Assembly (NCBI RefSeq): GCF_004121055.1
Contig: NZ_PYAL01000010.1
Location: forward strand, 186,001-250,000
DNA length: 64,000 bases
Direction: 5' to 3'
Source: Achromobacter aloeverae
GTDB taxonomy: Bacteria > Pseudomonadota > Gammaproteobacteria > Burkholderiales > Burkholderiaceae_B
The notes below the pieces were generated by a model. The model ran no database searches. It was not told the origin of the DNA and worked only from the letters and a program-made list of their open reading frames with translations. The first letter of the stretch is position 1. The number at the start of each line of letters is the position of its first letter. Of this stretch, positions 16,772 to 26,266 are shown piece after piece. The translations under genes were made by a program, and so were the position numbers.

Positions 16772-17665
16772 TCAAGCCGGTGCGTCGAATTGATAGAGCC
16801 GGGCCGGGTTGTCGACCAGCACCTTGTGGCGGGTACGCTCGTCAGGAATGAAGGTCGCCAGCAGGTTGCGCAGCGCGCCGGCGTCGGGCATGGGCCTGGT
16901 GGCGACATGGGGCCAATCGCTGCCATGGACCAGACGGTCCGGCGCGGCGTCGACCAGTGCTTGCGCCCATTCCATCACGTCCGGATAGGGGGCGCCCATT
17001 TCGCTGATGCGATAGGCGCCCGACAGCTTGGCCCACCAGCCGTGGTTGACCAGCAGGTACTTCAGCGCCTGGAACGCGGGATGGCCGGTTCCCAGGCCGA
17101 CGGGCGTGTGTCCCATATGATCGACGACAACGGGAAGCTTCAACTTCGTCAGGCGCGGCATGAGACCGGGGAACTGGCGCGCGTCGACCAATAGTTGCAG
17201 ATGCCAGCCCATATCCTGGATCTTGGCCGCCAATATTTCCATGGCGTCGAGGCCGACGCCGCCACCGAACAGGACGTTCAGCCGCAGTCCCCTGACGCCC
17301 GCGTCGTGGAGCGCCGCGAGTTCCTGCTCGGACACGTCCGGCGCCACGACGGCGACGCCCCGCAGGCGCTTCGGGTTTCGGCGCAGGACGTCGACCATGT
17401 ACCGGTTGTCGGTGCCGTAGACGCTTATCTGCACGAGTACGCCGCGTTGCATGCCGGTCCCGTCCAGCATCGCCAGGTAATCGCTTTCCGGGGTGGGGAC
17501 GGGCGTATAGCTCCGATCGGCCACCAACGGATAGGCGTGCGGGTCGGCGGCCACGACGTGGGCGTGCGCGTCGCACGCTAACTCGGGCATGGCAAACAGC
17601 GGCGCCGCGAAGGTGGCGCCGGGCGCCAGGCACAATGGCGCATCTTGCGTGGCAATATAGGTCAT
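16772..17665 (-). CDS. Amidohydrolase family protein (lactonase-like)
   Basis: 297 residues from ATG 17665, overlapping the upstream stop as ATGA. Amidohydrolase_2 marks: CDAHAHVV (HxH metal site), VVVDHMGHTP (His), and HGSDWPHV (catalytic Asp). This group includes 2-pyrone-4,6-dicarboxylate lactonase and sugar or muconolactone lactonases, so hydrolysis of a lactone is the best guess. It is the last gene of the hydrolase-Bug-isomerase-amidohydrolase operon. Confidence 0.88.
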   Translation of the reverse strand: MTYIATQDAPLCLAPGATFAAPLFAMPELACDAHAHVVAADPHAYPLVADRSYTPVPTPESDYLAMLDGTGMQRGVLVQISVYGTDNRYMVDVLRRNPKRLRGVAVVAPDVSEQELAALHDAGVRGLRLNVLFGGGVGLDAMEILAAKIQDMGWHLQLLVDARQFPGLMPRLTKLKLPVVVDHMGHTPVGLGTGHPAFQALKYLLVNHGWWAKLSGAYRISEMGAPYPDVMEWAQALVDAAPDRLVHGSDWPHVATRPMPDAGALRNLLATFIPDERTRHKVLVDNPARLYQFDAPA

Positions 17666-18480
17666 GCCTGGACTCCCTGGTCCCGCGGGCGTCGCTGCGG
17701 CAGCAAGCCCCAGTCGCGCGCCCAGCGCAAGCCTTGCAGCGTATCGCCCGCAGGGATGTATTCGCAACCTACCCAGCCCTGGAAGCCGTGTCGTTGCAGC
17801 AGGTCCAGCAGGTAAGCGTAGTTGATCTCGCCGACGGTGGGTTCATGTCGTCCGGGCACGCCGGCGATCTGCACGTAGTCGATATGCGGTAGATGGCGCT
17901 CGATCAACGCCGCCAGGTTCCCCTGTTCCATCTGCGTGTGGTACAGGTCCAGTTGCAGGCGCAGGAAGGGTGAGCCTATGTCCTGGATCAGGGCAATGGC
18001 GTCCTCGACGCGCGGCAGGGAATAACGCGGCAGCATCTGCAAGCTCAAGGGCTCCAGCAGGACGACGATGCCGTGGGGCTCGAAGTGCCTGACCGCCCGC
18101 TCGACGTTGCGCGCAAGCAGGGGACGCACGTCTTGCAGCGTCATGCCGTCGGGCAGGTTGCCGGTGAGCAGGTGGACGCGCTTGCATTGCAGGCCTTGGG
18201 CATACGCCAGGCCAAGCTCCAGGGAGGCATCGAAATCGCGCTCGCGGCCGGGCAGGGCGGCCAGGCCTTTCTCCGCCGCCGCGGCATTGCCCGGCGGCAG
18301 GTTGATCACGGATTGCGTCAGCCCGTGAGCGCGCAGTTCGCGGGCCATGTCCTCGATGCGCTGGTCATAGGGGTACATGGCTTCCACGGCGGTGAAGCCT
18401 GCTTGCGCGGCGGCCTGGAATCGCTCGAGGAAGGGGCGTTCGCCAAAGAGCAGCGAGATATTGGCGGATAGCTTCAGCAC
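17662..18480 (-). CDS. Hydroxypyruvate isomerase-like TIM-barrel protein (OtnI-like)
   Basis: 272 residues from a GTG at 18480, chosen because VLKLSANISLLFGERPFLER matches the usual N-terminus; the frame upstream passes through an A8 run. Xylose-isomerase-like TIM barrel with metal ligands suggested by VVLLEPLS, QLDLYHTQ, and VGCEYIPAG. Relatives are hydroxypyruvate or 2-oxo-tetronate isomerases. Stop overlaps the amidohydrolase start (ATGA), so coupling is likely. With a lactonase next to it, a sugar-acid route is plausible. Confidence 0.85.
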   Translation of the reverse strand: MLKLSANISLLFGERPFLERFQAAAQAGFTAVEAMYPYDQRIEDMARELRAHGLTQSVINLPPGNAAAAEKGLAALPGRERDFDASLELGLAYAQGLQCKRVHLLTGNLPDGMTLQDVRPLLARNVERAVRHFEPHGIVVLLEPLSLQMLPRYSLPRVEDAIALIQDIGSPFLRLQLDLYHTQMEQGNLAALIERHLPHIDYVQIAGVPGRHEPTVGEINYAYLLDLLQRHGFQGWVGCEYIPAGDTLQGLRWARDWGLLPQRRPRDQGVQA

Positions 18481-18521
18481 CGTATCTGTCCGTTTTTTTT
18501 GGACGTTTTTTCTTCCATGTC

Positions 18522-19481
18522 CTAGTTGAGCTTGACCTTGGCGGTGTTGGCGATGGACTTCCACTTGTCCAGTTCGCTGTGGGTATAGGCCTGCGACTGC
18601 GCCAGCGACATGGGGGTGATGTCGGCGCCGATCTGGCGGATCTTCTCCTGCGTGGCCTGTGTCGCGAGGCCTTTGCTCACGGCGTCATGCAGTTTCTGCA
18701 GCGTTGCGGCCGGCGTGCCGGCTGGGGCGATCAAGGCCCACCACGAGGTGGTCGTGAACTCGGGATAGCCTTGCTCGGCTACCGTCGGCACATCGGGCAT
18801 CTGCTGCCAGCGCTGCGCGGACGTGACCGCCAGCGGCTTGAGCTGCTTGCTCTGGATGAAGGACAGGGAGGACAGGGGCTGGTCCACCATGAAATCGACG
18901 CGACCGGCGATCAGGTCGGGATACACCGCGGCGCTGCCCTTGTACGGGACGCCGGTCATCCTGGTGTTCGACAGGGCTTCCAGCCATTTCGAATTGAGCA
19001 AGTGCATGGTCGCTCCGGTGCCGTAGTACACGCCCTCGGGCTTGGCACGGGCCGCATCGATTACATCCCTGAGGGTGACGTACTTCGAGTTCGCCGGCGC
19101 CAGGATCACGTTGGGCGAGGAGGCCACCACGTCGATCGTGGCGAAGTCCTTCTGTGAGTCGTAGGGAATTTCGCTGAAGATGGCCGGGTTGATGGCGTAC
19201 ACGCTGGTGGTCACCAGCATGACCGTGTTGCCGTCGGGCTTGGCCACCTTGAGCTGGCGGGCGGCGATGAAGCCTTCCGCGCCCGGCTTGTTTTCCACGA
19301 TCACCGCGGTGCCCAGGTTTTCGCCCATGTCCTTGGCCAGCACCCGGGCCAGGATGTCGGTGGAGCCGCCGGCCGAGAACGGCACCAGCATGGTGATGGG
19401 CGGGTTGCCCGCGGCCAGTGCGGGGGTGCAGCAGGTGATCGCGAGCGCCGTCGCGAGGACGGTGAGGTTGAGGGTACGCAT
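18522..19481 (-). CDS. Bug/TctC-family tripartite transport solute receptor
   Basis: 319 residues: signal peptide to about residue 24 (TPALAA), then the Bug ligand-site opening ITMLVPFSAGGSTDILAR, a GVPYKGSAAVYPDLIAG loop and PDVPTVAEQGYPEF. Periplasmic; binds a carboxylate. No TctA/TctB genes nearby, so it must share a membrane pair encoded elsewhere or act in sensing. It lies between the alpha/beta hydrolase and the isomerase genes, suggesting it captures the substrate they process. Confidence 0.92.
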   Translation of the reverse strand: MRTLNLTVLATALAITCCTPALAAGNPPITMLVPFSAGGSTDILARVLAKDMGENLGTAVIVENKPGAEGFIAARQLKVAKPDGNTVMLVTTSVYAINPAIFSEIPYDSQKDFATIDVVASSPNVILAPANSKYVTLRDVIDAARAKPEGVYYGTGATMHLLNSKWLEALSNTRMTGVPYKGSAAVYPDLIAGRVDFMVDQPLSSLSFIQSKQLKPLAVTSAQRWQQMPDVPTVAEQGYPEFTTTSWWALIAPAGTPAATLQKLHDAVSKGLATQATQEKIRQIGADITPMSLAQSQAYTHSELDKWKSIANTAKVKLN

Positions 19482-19568
19482 GGCGTGTCTCCGGATTTCC
19501 GTGAATGTTGTTGTGCGGCCAGCGCCGTCGCGCCGGGCGGGGCAATGGCGCCTGGCGCCTGGCGTGTT

Positions 19569-20405
19569 TCAGGCTGCCGCTGGGCTATGTCGCGCGATGT
19601 GCGCCAGTACCAGCGCCACGCATTCCTCGGGAACGATGTGCTGGATCATGTGGAAGGTGGTGCCGACCTGGCGCAGGTCGAGGTTGCGCACCAGCGTCTT
19701 CAAGGCGTTCTGCTGTTCGTCGTTGGCGATGGCGCCTTTTTGCGGGTACAGGCACAGCACGGGCGCGGTGATCCTGGGCAGGTACGGACGGGCGTCCGCA
19801 TCCAGGGCGAACTGGGCCAGGCAGGCCAGGACCTCGGTGCCGGACTGCTCCACCGTGTCGGTGTACCAGCGCAGGAAGCCGGGCGGGAAATCGGGCGGGA
19901 AGCGGGTGCTGGCGTTGGTGCGGTCCAGCCAGGTGCGCGGGCCCAGGACGCGTATCGCCTCTGCCCACGAAGCTTCGCCCAGCGCATAGCCTTGCCGCGC
20001 GCCGTCGGAGATGAACACGGGGCCGGACACGTTGATCAGGGTGCGCACGCGGTCCGGATAGCGACCCGCCACGGCCAGGCCGGTCAGCCCTCCGATGGAT
20101 TCGCCGCAATAGTGGAAGGTGTCCGCGCCCAGGTCGTTGGCGATCGCGATGACATCGTCGCTCAGGGTTTCAAGCGTAAAGCCGGTCTTCAGGTCGAAAT
20201 CCTTGGACGACAGCCCCTGGCCGCGCATGTCGGGGCAGACGATCTTGAAATGGCGGCTGAGTAGCGGCACCCACTGATACCAGAACTGTCCGCGGCGGCC
20301 ATAGCCGTGTTGCAGGAAGAGGTAGGGCGCATCGGTCCAGGGATCGGTGAAGTCGGTGACCGTGTAGTGCAGGCTGGGGCCGTTGTCGCGCTTGAGCAGG
20401 GGCAT
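19569..20405 (-). CDS. Alpha/beta hydrolase
   Basis: 278 residues. An oxyanion-hole HGYGRRG at 33-39, nucleophile elbow CGESIGG with Ser103, and a late His in FHMIQHI define the fold. Overall layout resembles enol-lactone and carboxylester hydrolases such as PcaD. First gene of the minus-strand operon, divergent from a LysR gene 113 bp away. Probably opens an ester or lactone in the same pathway as the amidohydrolase and isomerase downstream. Confidence 0.88.
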   Translation of the reverse strand: MPLLKRDNGPSLHYTVTDFTDPWTDAPYLFLQHGYGRRGQFWYQWVPLLSRHFKIVCPDMRGQGLSSKDFDLKTGFTLETLSDDVIAIANDLGADTFHYCGESIGGLTGLAVAGRYPDRVRTLINVSGPVFISDGARQGYALGEASWAEAIRVLGPRTWLDRTNASTRFPPDFPPGFLRWYTDTVEQSGTEVLACLAQFALDADARPYLPRITAPVLCLYPQKGAIANDEQQNALKTLVRNLDLRQVGTTFHMIQHIVPEECVALVLAHIARHSPAAA

Positions 20406-20518
20406 GACGGGTGTCTCGCGGAGTCGTTATTGAAATGAACGCTGATTTACGCGAGATCGTAGGTGCGCGGGTAGAATCTGTCCAATATATGAAAAAACCT
20501 CTGTAAGACGTTTTCGAT

Positions 20519-21436
20519 ATGGAACTGCGGCATCTCAGATACTTTGTCGCCGTGGCGACCGAACTGCATTTCACGCGCGCGGCGGAACGCCTGGGGATAG
20601 GGCAGCCGCCCTTGAGCCAGCAGATCAGGCAGCTGGAGCGCGAAGTCAATGCGCAGTTATTCGTGCGGGACCGCCGGGGAGTGGCCTTGACCGAAGCCGG
20701 GCAGGCGTTCCTGGTCGAGGCCAGGCTGGTGCTGGAAGGGGCGGACCGGGCCAGGCAGGCGGCGCGGCGCATCGCCAGTGGCGAATTGGGCGCCTTGTCC
20801 ATGGGCTTCACCGTTTCGGCCAGCATCCATCCTTTCGTGCCGCGCCTGATTCGTACCTTTCGGGGGCGCTATCCGGGCGTGGACGTTTCCCTGGTGGAGA
20901 ACTCCACGCTGGAACTCATGCAGCGCGTGCACAAGGGTTCGGTCGACCTTGCCTTCGTGCGTGCGCCCACCGCGGAGATGCCCGGCGTCCGGGTCGAAAC
21001 CCTGTTGTCCGAACCCATGCTGGCCGTGATCCCCGCCACGCACGCGCTGGCGGGACGCGACGCTATCGATCTGCGCGAACTGGCGACGGAGATGTTCATC
21101 TTCTACCCTCGCAAGGTAGGCGTGGGCCTGTACAACGCCGTGGTGCAGGCCTGCGAATCGGTAGGTTTCACGCCGGCCGAAGGCATAGAAGTCCCGCAGT
21201 TGACATCGGTCGTGACGTTTGTCGCGGCCGGCATGGGCGTATCGGTCATTCCCGAGACCATGAGCCAACTGCAAGCCGAAGGCGTTTGCTACGTGCCCCT
21301 GACCGGGCAGCCTCCCATCGCGAACCTGGCCATCGCCTATCGCCCGAAGGCGCCGTCCAGTGCGCTCAAGTATGCGATCGAGCTGACTCGCGAGAGCGCG
21401 CGGGAGAGTCCGTACGCGATGAGGGAAGGCCGCTAG
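20519..21436 (+). CDS. LysR family transcriptional regulator (BenM/CatR-like)
   Basis: 305 residues. The HTH is at residues 1-60 (MELRHLRYFVAVATELHFTR, then PPLSQQIRQLE), followed by a periplasmic-binding-like effector domain (about 90-295). The N-terminal sequence is of the BenM/CatM/CatR type. It is divergent from the alpha/beta hydrolase operon, the standard placement for a LysR activator of its neighbour. Confidence 0.92.
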   Translation: MELRHLRYFVAVATELHFTRAAERLGIGQPPLSQQIRQLEREVNAQLFVRDRRGVALTEAGQAFLVEARLVLEGADRARQAARRIASGELGALSMGFTVSASIHPFVPRLIRTFRGRYPGVDVSLVENSTLELMQRVHKGSVDLAFVRAPTAEMPGVRVETLLSEPMLAVIPATHALAGRDAIDLRELATEMFIFYPRKVGVGLYNAVVQACESVGFTPAEGIEVPQLTSVVTFVAAGMGVSVIPETMSQLQAEGVCYVPLTGQPPIANLAIAYRPKAPSSALKYAIELTRESARESPYAMREGR

Positions 21437-21447
21437 CGTCCCTGGTG

Positions 21448-21482
21448 CGCACGCCAGGCGGCTCCATCAGGCCTGGCGTGCG
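21448..21482. terminator. Bidirectional stem-loop between convergent genes
   Basis: CGCACGCCAGGC (21448-21459) pairs perfectly with GCCTGGCGTGCG (21471-21482) around an 11-base loop. It starts 12 bases after the LysR stop and abuts the DUF1345 stop at 21483, exactly between convergent genes. No U-tract follows, so its termination strength is uncertain. Confidence 0.65.
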
Positions 21483-22172
21483 TCAGGCCTTGCCCGCGGC
21501 CACATTGACGCTGATGGCGATGACGAACACGTTGAAGAAGAAGGCGATGATGCTGTGCACCAGGGCCATGCGGCGTATGCGCCGGTTCACGATCTGGACG
21601 TCGGAAACCTGGAACGTCATCCCCAGTACCATCGCGAAGTAGGCGAAGTCCCAGTAGTCCGGCTCCTCCGTGCCCGGAAAATCCAGGCCTTCCCGCATGG
21701 TGGAGTCATCGCCGTAATAGCTATGCGCATAATGCAGTGCGAAGATCATGTTCATGTACAGCCATGACATGATGATGGTCGTGGCGGCCGCCAGCATGTC
21801 CATTGCGCCATTGCCGCCGGTCTGGCCGCGCAGCTCCACCCACAGGGCCACCAGCACCATGCAGGACAGCGCCGCGCTGCTCCAGAGCACGCCGAAGCGC
21901 CCCACGTCCTGCTGGCTGGCGTGCAGGCGCATGGAAGCCGGACTGGCGCGGACGAAAACGCGCGCGGTGGCCAGCAGGAACACCAGCGCGGCGACGTCGA
22001 ATCCCAACAGCAAGGCCAGGCTGGGCGGGCACTTCATTCCGTACGCGCCGCCCGCCACGATCAGCAGAAGCAGGCCGCAAAGAAGAAGCCTGCGATGCGT
22101 CTGAAGAAAGGGCAGGTTGTCCTCGGCTATGCCGCCTTCGGCGTGAGGGGGCTCGGGACTCTGTTCCGGCAT
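21483..22172 (-). CDS. DUF1345 family membrane protein
   Basis: 229 residues from ATG 22172. Several hydrophobic helices are visible ([34 protein letters not shown], a third near the middle, and [15 protein letters not shown] at the end). The motif [20 protein letters not shown] followed by [20 protein letters not shown] is diagnostic of DUF1345. The function of this family is not known. 106 bp downstream of the hydroxylase gene on the same strand. Confidence 0.88.
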   Translation of the reverse strand: MPEQSPEPPHAEGGIAEDNLPFLQTHRRLLLCGLLLLIVAGGAYGMKCPPSLALLLGFDVAALVFLLATARVFVRASPASMRLHASQQDVGRFGVLWSSAALSCMVLVALWVELRGQTGGNGAMDMLAAATTIIMSWLYMNMIFALHYAHSYYGDDSTMREGLDFPGTEEPDYWDFAYFAMVLGMTFQVSDVQIVNRRIRRMALVHSIIAFFFNVFVIAISVNVAAGKA

Positions 22173-22278
22173 GGATGGCTCCGACTCTTTTTTGAGAATC
22201 CTAACGCTAACCGATTCCTCGCGAACATGCTGGCGGGGCTGCCCGGCAGCCGCGCTGCAGAGGAACCGGGAGCTTGCG

Positions 22279-23244
22279 TCAGTGCCGCGACCTCGATCCG
22301 GCCCGCGCCGCGCGCAATTCATCGCGGAAGAAGCGCAGGCCGCTGAGTTGCTGCGCCAGGTAGCCGCCCGTGGCCATTGCTTCCGGCGCCCGCTTGTCGC
22401 CGGTAGGCGGGTATTCATTGGAGAAGTCGGCGGTGCCGAACAACATGTCCCAGAACGGAAAGACGGCGCCGTAGTTGCAGGAGCGGCGCCCGGCCGCGCG
22501 CAGGCCGTGGTGCAGCCGGTGGAATCGCGGCGATACCAGCAGCCTGTCGCCCAGCCAGCCGAAGGACAGCTTGATATTCGCGTGGCTGAGACTTTCAATG
22601 AAGCGCATGAAGAGAAAGAGCAGGGGGAATTGCAGCGGCGGGATGCCGATGGCCAGGCCGACGATGCCGAACCACACCCCCGCGACCAGGTCGTCCAGCA
22701 AATGATTCCTGTCGTCGGACCAGAAGCTCATTTGCCGCTGCGCGTGGTGCAGCGCATGCAGGGCATACCAGCCGCGGAACATGTGGGACAGGCGATGTCG
22801 CCAATAGTCCGCGCAATCCAGGATGAGCGCGTAGGCGATGAAGGTGATGACCGGATGGCCGATCAGGGACGGCACCAGCGATTCGAGGGTGGGCGGGATA
22901 TAGCCCAGATCGACGATGTAGCCGTTGACCCAGACCTGCACTTCGTAGAACAGCAGGAAGCTGACGATGGGCAGTACCCCTACCCGATTGAGGACGGTGT
23001 ATATCGCGTCCGTGAAGACCGCCTTGCGGTCGTCCCAACGCTCGATCGGGAACAGGGCTTCAAGGGGCCAGCAGATGGCATAGGTCGCGATGACCGCGAA
23101 AAAACCATACACGCAGACCAGGGCCCAGTCGAAGGACAGTTCTTCCCATTGCATCCAGCCGAAGTGGTAGAGCAGGGGCAGGACCAGGTACTGGTCGATA
23201 TTGCCGGCCAGGATGTTGAAGTAGCGGTCGATGGCGGTCAGCAT
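22279..23244 (-). CDS. Sterol desaturase / fatty acid hydroxylase superfamily protein
   Basis: 321 residues from ATG 23244. Di-iron histidine clusters are intact: HRLSH at 150-154, HALHH at 163-167, and HRLHH near residue 249. About four membrane helices surround them. Such proteins are membrane oxygenases that hydroxylate or desaturate lipid chains or carotenoids. Its start is 10 bp from the end of the propeller gene, so it is in the same transcription unit as the sulfite dehydrogenase genes, though no functional link is obvious. Confidence 0.9.
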   Translation of the reverse strand: MLTAIDRYFNILAGNIDQYLVLPLLYHFGWMQWEELSFDWALVCVYGFFAVIATYAICWPLEALFPIERWDDRKAVFTDAIYTVLNRVGVLPIVSFLLFYEVQVWVNGYIVDLGYIPPTLESLVPSLIGHPVITFIAYALILDCADYWRHRLSHMFRGWYALHALHHAQRQMSFWSDDRNHLLDDLVAGVWFGIVGLAIGIPPLQFPLLFLFMRFIESLSHANIKLSFGWLGDRLLVSPRFHRLHHGLRAAGRRSCNYGAVFPFWDMLFGTADFSNEYPPTGDKRAPEAMATGGYLAQQLSGLRFFRDELRAARAGSRSRH

Positions 23245-23254
23245 CGCGCCTCCC

Positions 23255-24274
23255 TCACAGGACCTCGGCCGTGACCAGGCCAGGCCGGTCCAGCTGAGTG
23301 GTGAGGAAGATGCCATGGGGCGAGCGGCCGACGTCTATGGTCTCGTACTTGCCGCTGTCGGGATCGAGCACGGCCACTTGTTCATGGAAGCGCAGGGCGA
23401 TCCACAGCTTGCCGTCCGGCGCGATGCCGATATCGTCCGGACCGGCGGCGCGGAACGGGTAGGTGCGGCGGAGTTCGTAGGTGACGGGATCGAGCGCGGC
23501 CAGGGAGCCGCCGATGCGGTTGCTGACGTACAGGGTCTTCCTGTCGGGCGCGAGGAAGAGATTGTGCGGGCCCACGCCGGTCTTGATCCTGCGCAGCACC
23601 TTGCCGTTGGCGGGGTCCACCTCGGCGACATGGTCGGCGCCCATCACGCAGACCAGGATCTTGCCGTTGTGCCACAGCACGCCGGCGGGGGTCGCGCCGA
23701 CCTGGGCCGTCCAGCGCACCGTCATGTTGGCCAGGTCGAAGGCCACCAGGGAATTGGACTCCTGCATCGAGCTGAAGCTGGTGCGGGCGTCGGGCGCGAA
23801 ATCGAGGTGGCTGGGCATCTTGCCCGCCGCGAAGCGCTTCACCAGCGACAGGTCGTCGGCCCGGTAGATGTCCACGTGGTTCAGCCGCAGCGCATTGACG
23901 ACGAGATAGCGATGGTCCGGGCTGAAGCCCAGCTGATAAGGATCCGCGATGGTCTTGTGCCCGATCGCGGTGGCCTTGCGCGGATCCACCACGAAGAGCG
24001 CGTTGCCGCTGGCGTCGGCGATGTAGAGCTGGCTGCGGTCCGGCGTCAACGCCCAGTGGCTGGGTTCGCGCAGCGTGGGCAGCGTGCGGACGATCTTGCG
24101 CGTCGCCATGTCGATGACGGAGACGCTGGCCTCGCCGGAATTCATCACGATGGCATAGGAAGGCGACGCGGCGGCCAGGGCGGGGTCGGCCCGCAGGGAC
24201 AGAAAAGGGGCGATGGCGAGGCCGCAGGGAGCGGCCAGGCTGTGACGCAGCCACGTACGGCGGGATAGCTTCAT
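23255..24274 (-). CDS. Exported YVTN-type beta-propeller protein
   Basis: 339 residues from ATG 24274. The N-terminus LSRRTWLRHSL with a hydrophobic run and cleavage near ALAA looks like a Tat signal. The rest is made of about seven repeats of the YVTN kind (for example ASVSVIDMATRKIVRTLPT, LYIADASGNALFVVDP, TLYVSNRIGGSLAALDP), predicting a periplasmic propeller. Similar propellers accompany periplasmic redox enzymes; a role with the cytochrome and sulfite dehydrogenase upstream is likely but unproved. Confidence 0.85.
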   Translation of the reverse strand: MKLSRRTWLRHSLAAPCGLAIAPFLSLRADPALAAASPSYAIVMNSGEASVSVIDMATRKIVRTLPTLREPSHWALTPDRSQLYIADASGNALFVVDPRKATAIGHKTIADPYQLGFSPDHRYLVVNALRLNHVDIYRADDLSLVKRFAAGKMPSHLDFAPDARTSFSSMQESNSLVAFDLANMTVRWTAQVGATPAGVLWHNGKILVCVMGADHVAEVDPANGKVLRRIKTGVGPHNLFLAPDRKTLYVSNRIGGSLAALDPVTYELRRTYPFRAAGPDDIGIAPDGKLWIALRFHEQVAVLDPDSGKYETIDVGRSPHGIFLTTQLDRPGLVTAEVL

Positions 24275-24460
24275 ATTGCTGAAAAAACGCTGAAAGCTTG
24301 GCGCCGGCCCGTGCGGGACGCACGGCACGGTGGGGCAAGCGACGATATCAATCCGGCGCTGACAGGAAGATTACAGGTCTTCCCGCCAGCCCGGCATCCG
24401 GGAGGATGGACAGCCGTGCGGCTTGCTTGGTTCCCGCTTTCAGGCTTCAGCCTTTATCTA

Positions 24461-24820
24461 CTATTTCGCCGGCTTTTGCGCATCCGCGCCATAGACGCTG
24501 TTCAAGTACTCCGTGATGGCGGAGACCTGGTCGACCGGGATGGGGGCGCCGTACGTCTTGATCATCTTGTTGACCTCGGCTTCCCAGAAGCTCTTGCCCA
24601 TCGGCGGCTGCGACGACATGTAGTCGGCGGAATGGCACATCAGGCACTGCGCGGCGTTGGCGGCGCCGGGCAGGCTGGACGGTCGCAGCGTGGCGGTCTC
24701 TTGCGGAAGCTGCACGTCCAGCGCACAGGCCGCGCCGGACGCGAGCAGGCCGCAAGCCGCGCAGCAAGTCACGAAAAGCGCGCGGGCGGCCGCGCGGACG
24801 TTCGATGATGGCAGGTTCAT
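24461..24820 (-). CDS. c-type cytochrome (SorB-like subunit)
   Basis: 119 residues: signal peptide (cleavage near residue 33), one haem-binding CLMCH at residues 59-63, and distal Met candidates in YMSSQPPMGKSFW. Size and position, 10 bp after the Moco sulfite dehydrogenase gene, match SorB, the cytochrome that takes electrons from SorA in the periplasm. Haem attachment requires the cytochrome c maturation system encoded elsewhere. Confidence 0.88.
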   Translation of the reverse strand: MNLPSSNVRAAARALFVTCCAACGLLASGAACALDVQLPQETATLRPSSLPGAANAAQCLMCHSADYMSSQPPMGKSFWEAEVNKMIKTYGAPIPVDQVSAITEYLNSVYGADAQKPAK

Positions 24821-24830
24821 GTCGGCTCCT

Positions 24831-26081
24831 TCAGGCGGCGTTCACGCGCACGGTCTCGACGACGTTGCGCATATAGCCCGCGGGGTTCCACAAGGCCTCC
24901 ATGGGTTGCGTCTGGCCGGCATTGTTGGTGGCGCGCACCTTCAGTTCGTAGGCGCCCGCGTGTTCCGGCGTGAAGGCGATGCGCCATTCGCGGAAGGAGT
25001 AGGGGCCGAGGTCCTTGCCCAGCGTCGCATTCTTCCAGGTCTTGCCCCCGTCGGCGGAAAACTGCACCGAGCGTATGCCCTTGCCACCGTCGAAGGCGAT
25101 GCCTTTCACCGCGACCGGCTTGCCCTTTTGCACGCCGGCGCCGTCGGCCAGGCTGGTGATGAAGGAGCGGACGTTGTAGCGGCCGATGGGGCGGGTCTTG
25201 GCCGGCGCCGTGCCCGGCTCCACCGACGCGGTCTCGTTGTCGGGGATGCGATAGGCAGTCTTCATCCAGAAGCCGTCGAACTCGTGGTCCAGCACCTTGA
25301 TGTCGGCGATGTGCTTGACCCAGTACGTGCCGTAATAGCCCGGCACGATCAGGCGCACCGGATAGCCATTGAGCATGGGCAGGTCGGCGCCGTTCATCGC
25401 GAAGGCGAGCATGACCTCCCCGTCCATGGCGTGGGCGATGTCCAGGGCCTTGACGAATTCCGGCGTGGCGGGCAACACCGGGCGGTCCAGGCCCTCGAAG
25501 GACACCTGCCTGGCCCCGGCGCCCACGCCCGCCTTTTCCAGGATGCGCTTCAAGGGGATGCCGGTCCAGCGCGCATTGCCCATGGCGCCGTTACCCGACT
25601 GGCCGCCGCCCACGCGCGGCAGGAAGAAGCCGCGGCTGTTGCCGGAGCATTGCGTGACGGCGACGATGTCCACGGGCTTGCCGTAGTTCTTCTTCAGGTC
25701 GTCCACGCTGATTTCCAGCGGCTTCGTCACCAGGCCGCCGACCTTGATGCGGTACTTCGCCACGTCGATGCTGGTGGGAATGTTGGCCAGGTGATAGCGG
25801 ACGAAGAAGGCGTCGTTGGGAGTGATGATGCTTTCGTTGAATACCTGGAAGGGTGTTTCCAGTTGCGGCGGCCGCGTGGTCTGGCGGATCATGGCGCGCT
25901 TCTGTGGATAACCCGATACCAGGTCGCGCTCGCCGTTGGGAAAGGGCAGTGTCGCCGTCCCCGGGGCGGCGGCCAGCGCGTCCAGCGTGGCGCCACCCAG
26001 CCCGCTCGCCAGCCCCAGCGATCCTGCCTGGCGCAGGAATTGTCGACGGCCGGGGGCCTTGCTTGAAACCATGGGCCTCAT
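24831..26081 (-). CDS. Molybdopterin-dependent sulfite dehydrogenase (SorA-like)
   Basis: 416 residues from ATG 26081, with GAGGAGACAACG upstream. A Tat signal (GRRQFLRQAG at 11-20) precedes a sulfite-oxidase Moco domain. The Mo-binding cysteine is Cys145 in TQCSGNSRG; GYYGTYWVKHI carries the conserved Tyr-Trp-Lys-His segment. A C-terminal Mo-co dimerisation domain ends the protein (FSADGGKTW). Expected reaction: sulfite to sulfate in the periplasm, electrons to the adjacent cytochrome. An upstream in-frame extension runs into promoter DNA and is rejected. Confidence 0.92.
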   Translation of the reverse strand: MRPMVSSKAPGRRQFLRQAGSLGLASGLGGATLDALAAAPGTATLPFPNGERDLVSGYPQKRAMIRQTTRPPQLETPFQVFNESIITPNDAFFVRYHLANIPTSIDVAKYRIKVGGLVTKPLEISVDDLKKNYGKPVDIVAVTQCSGNSRGFFLPRVGGGQSGNGAMGNARWTGIPLKRILEKAGVGAGARQVSFEGLDRPVLPATPEFVKALDIAHAMDGEVMLAFAMNGADLPMLNGYPVRLIVPGYYGTYWVKHIADIKVLDHEFDGFWMKTAYRIPDNETASVEPGTAPAKTRPIGRYNVRSFITSLADGAGVQKGKPVAVKGIAFDGGKGIRSVQFSADGGKTWKNATLGKDLGPYSFREWRIAFTPEHAGAYELKVRATNNAGQTQPMEALWNPAGYMRNVVETVRVNAA

Positions 26082-26148
26082 CGTTGTCTCCTCTTGTTGT
26101 TGCAGGGACTGGCCGCCGTGGGGGGTGCGCGGATGACCCTTTGGAGAT

Positions 26149-26164
26149 GCAACATACTTGTTGC
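26149..26164. promoter_or_regulatory. Inverted repeat upstream of the sulfite dehydrogenase operon
   Basis: GCAACA (26149-26154) and TGTTGC (26159-26164) around TACT, 68 bp before the sulfite dehydrogenase start. Possible operator of an unidentified regulator. Confidence 0.35.
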
Positions 26165-26266
26165 GTGTCAAAGAAGCAATAAGGGAATCAATTGAAACGC
26201 GCCCGCGTACCGGGCTGGTTTTCAGGAGCCAAGCCCGTCGCAAGCTGCCGGTGGTGGACGCCGGCA

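Noticed and set aside
18481-18521. Terminator or slippery site from the A8/T8 run before the OtnI-like gene
   Set aside because: The potential stem is only four pairs and the downstream gene appears to be in the same operon; retained only as a note on start choice.
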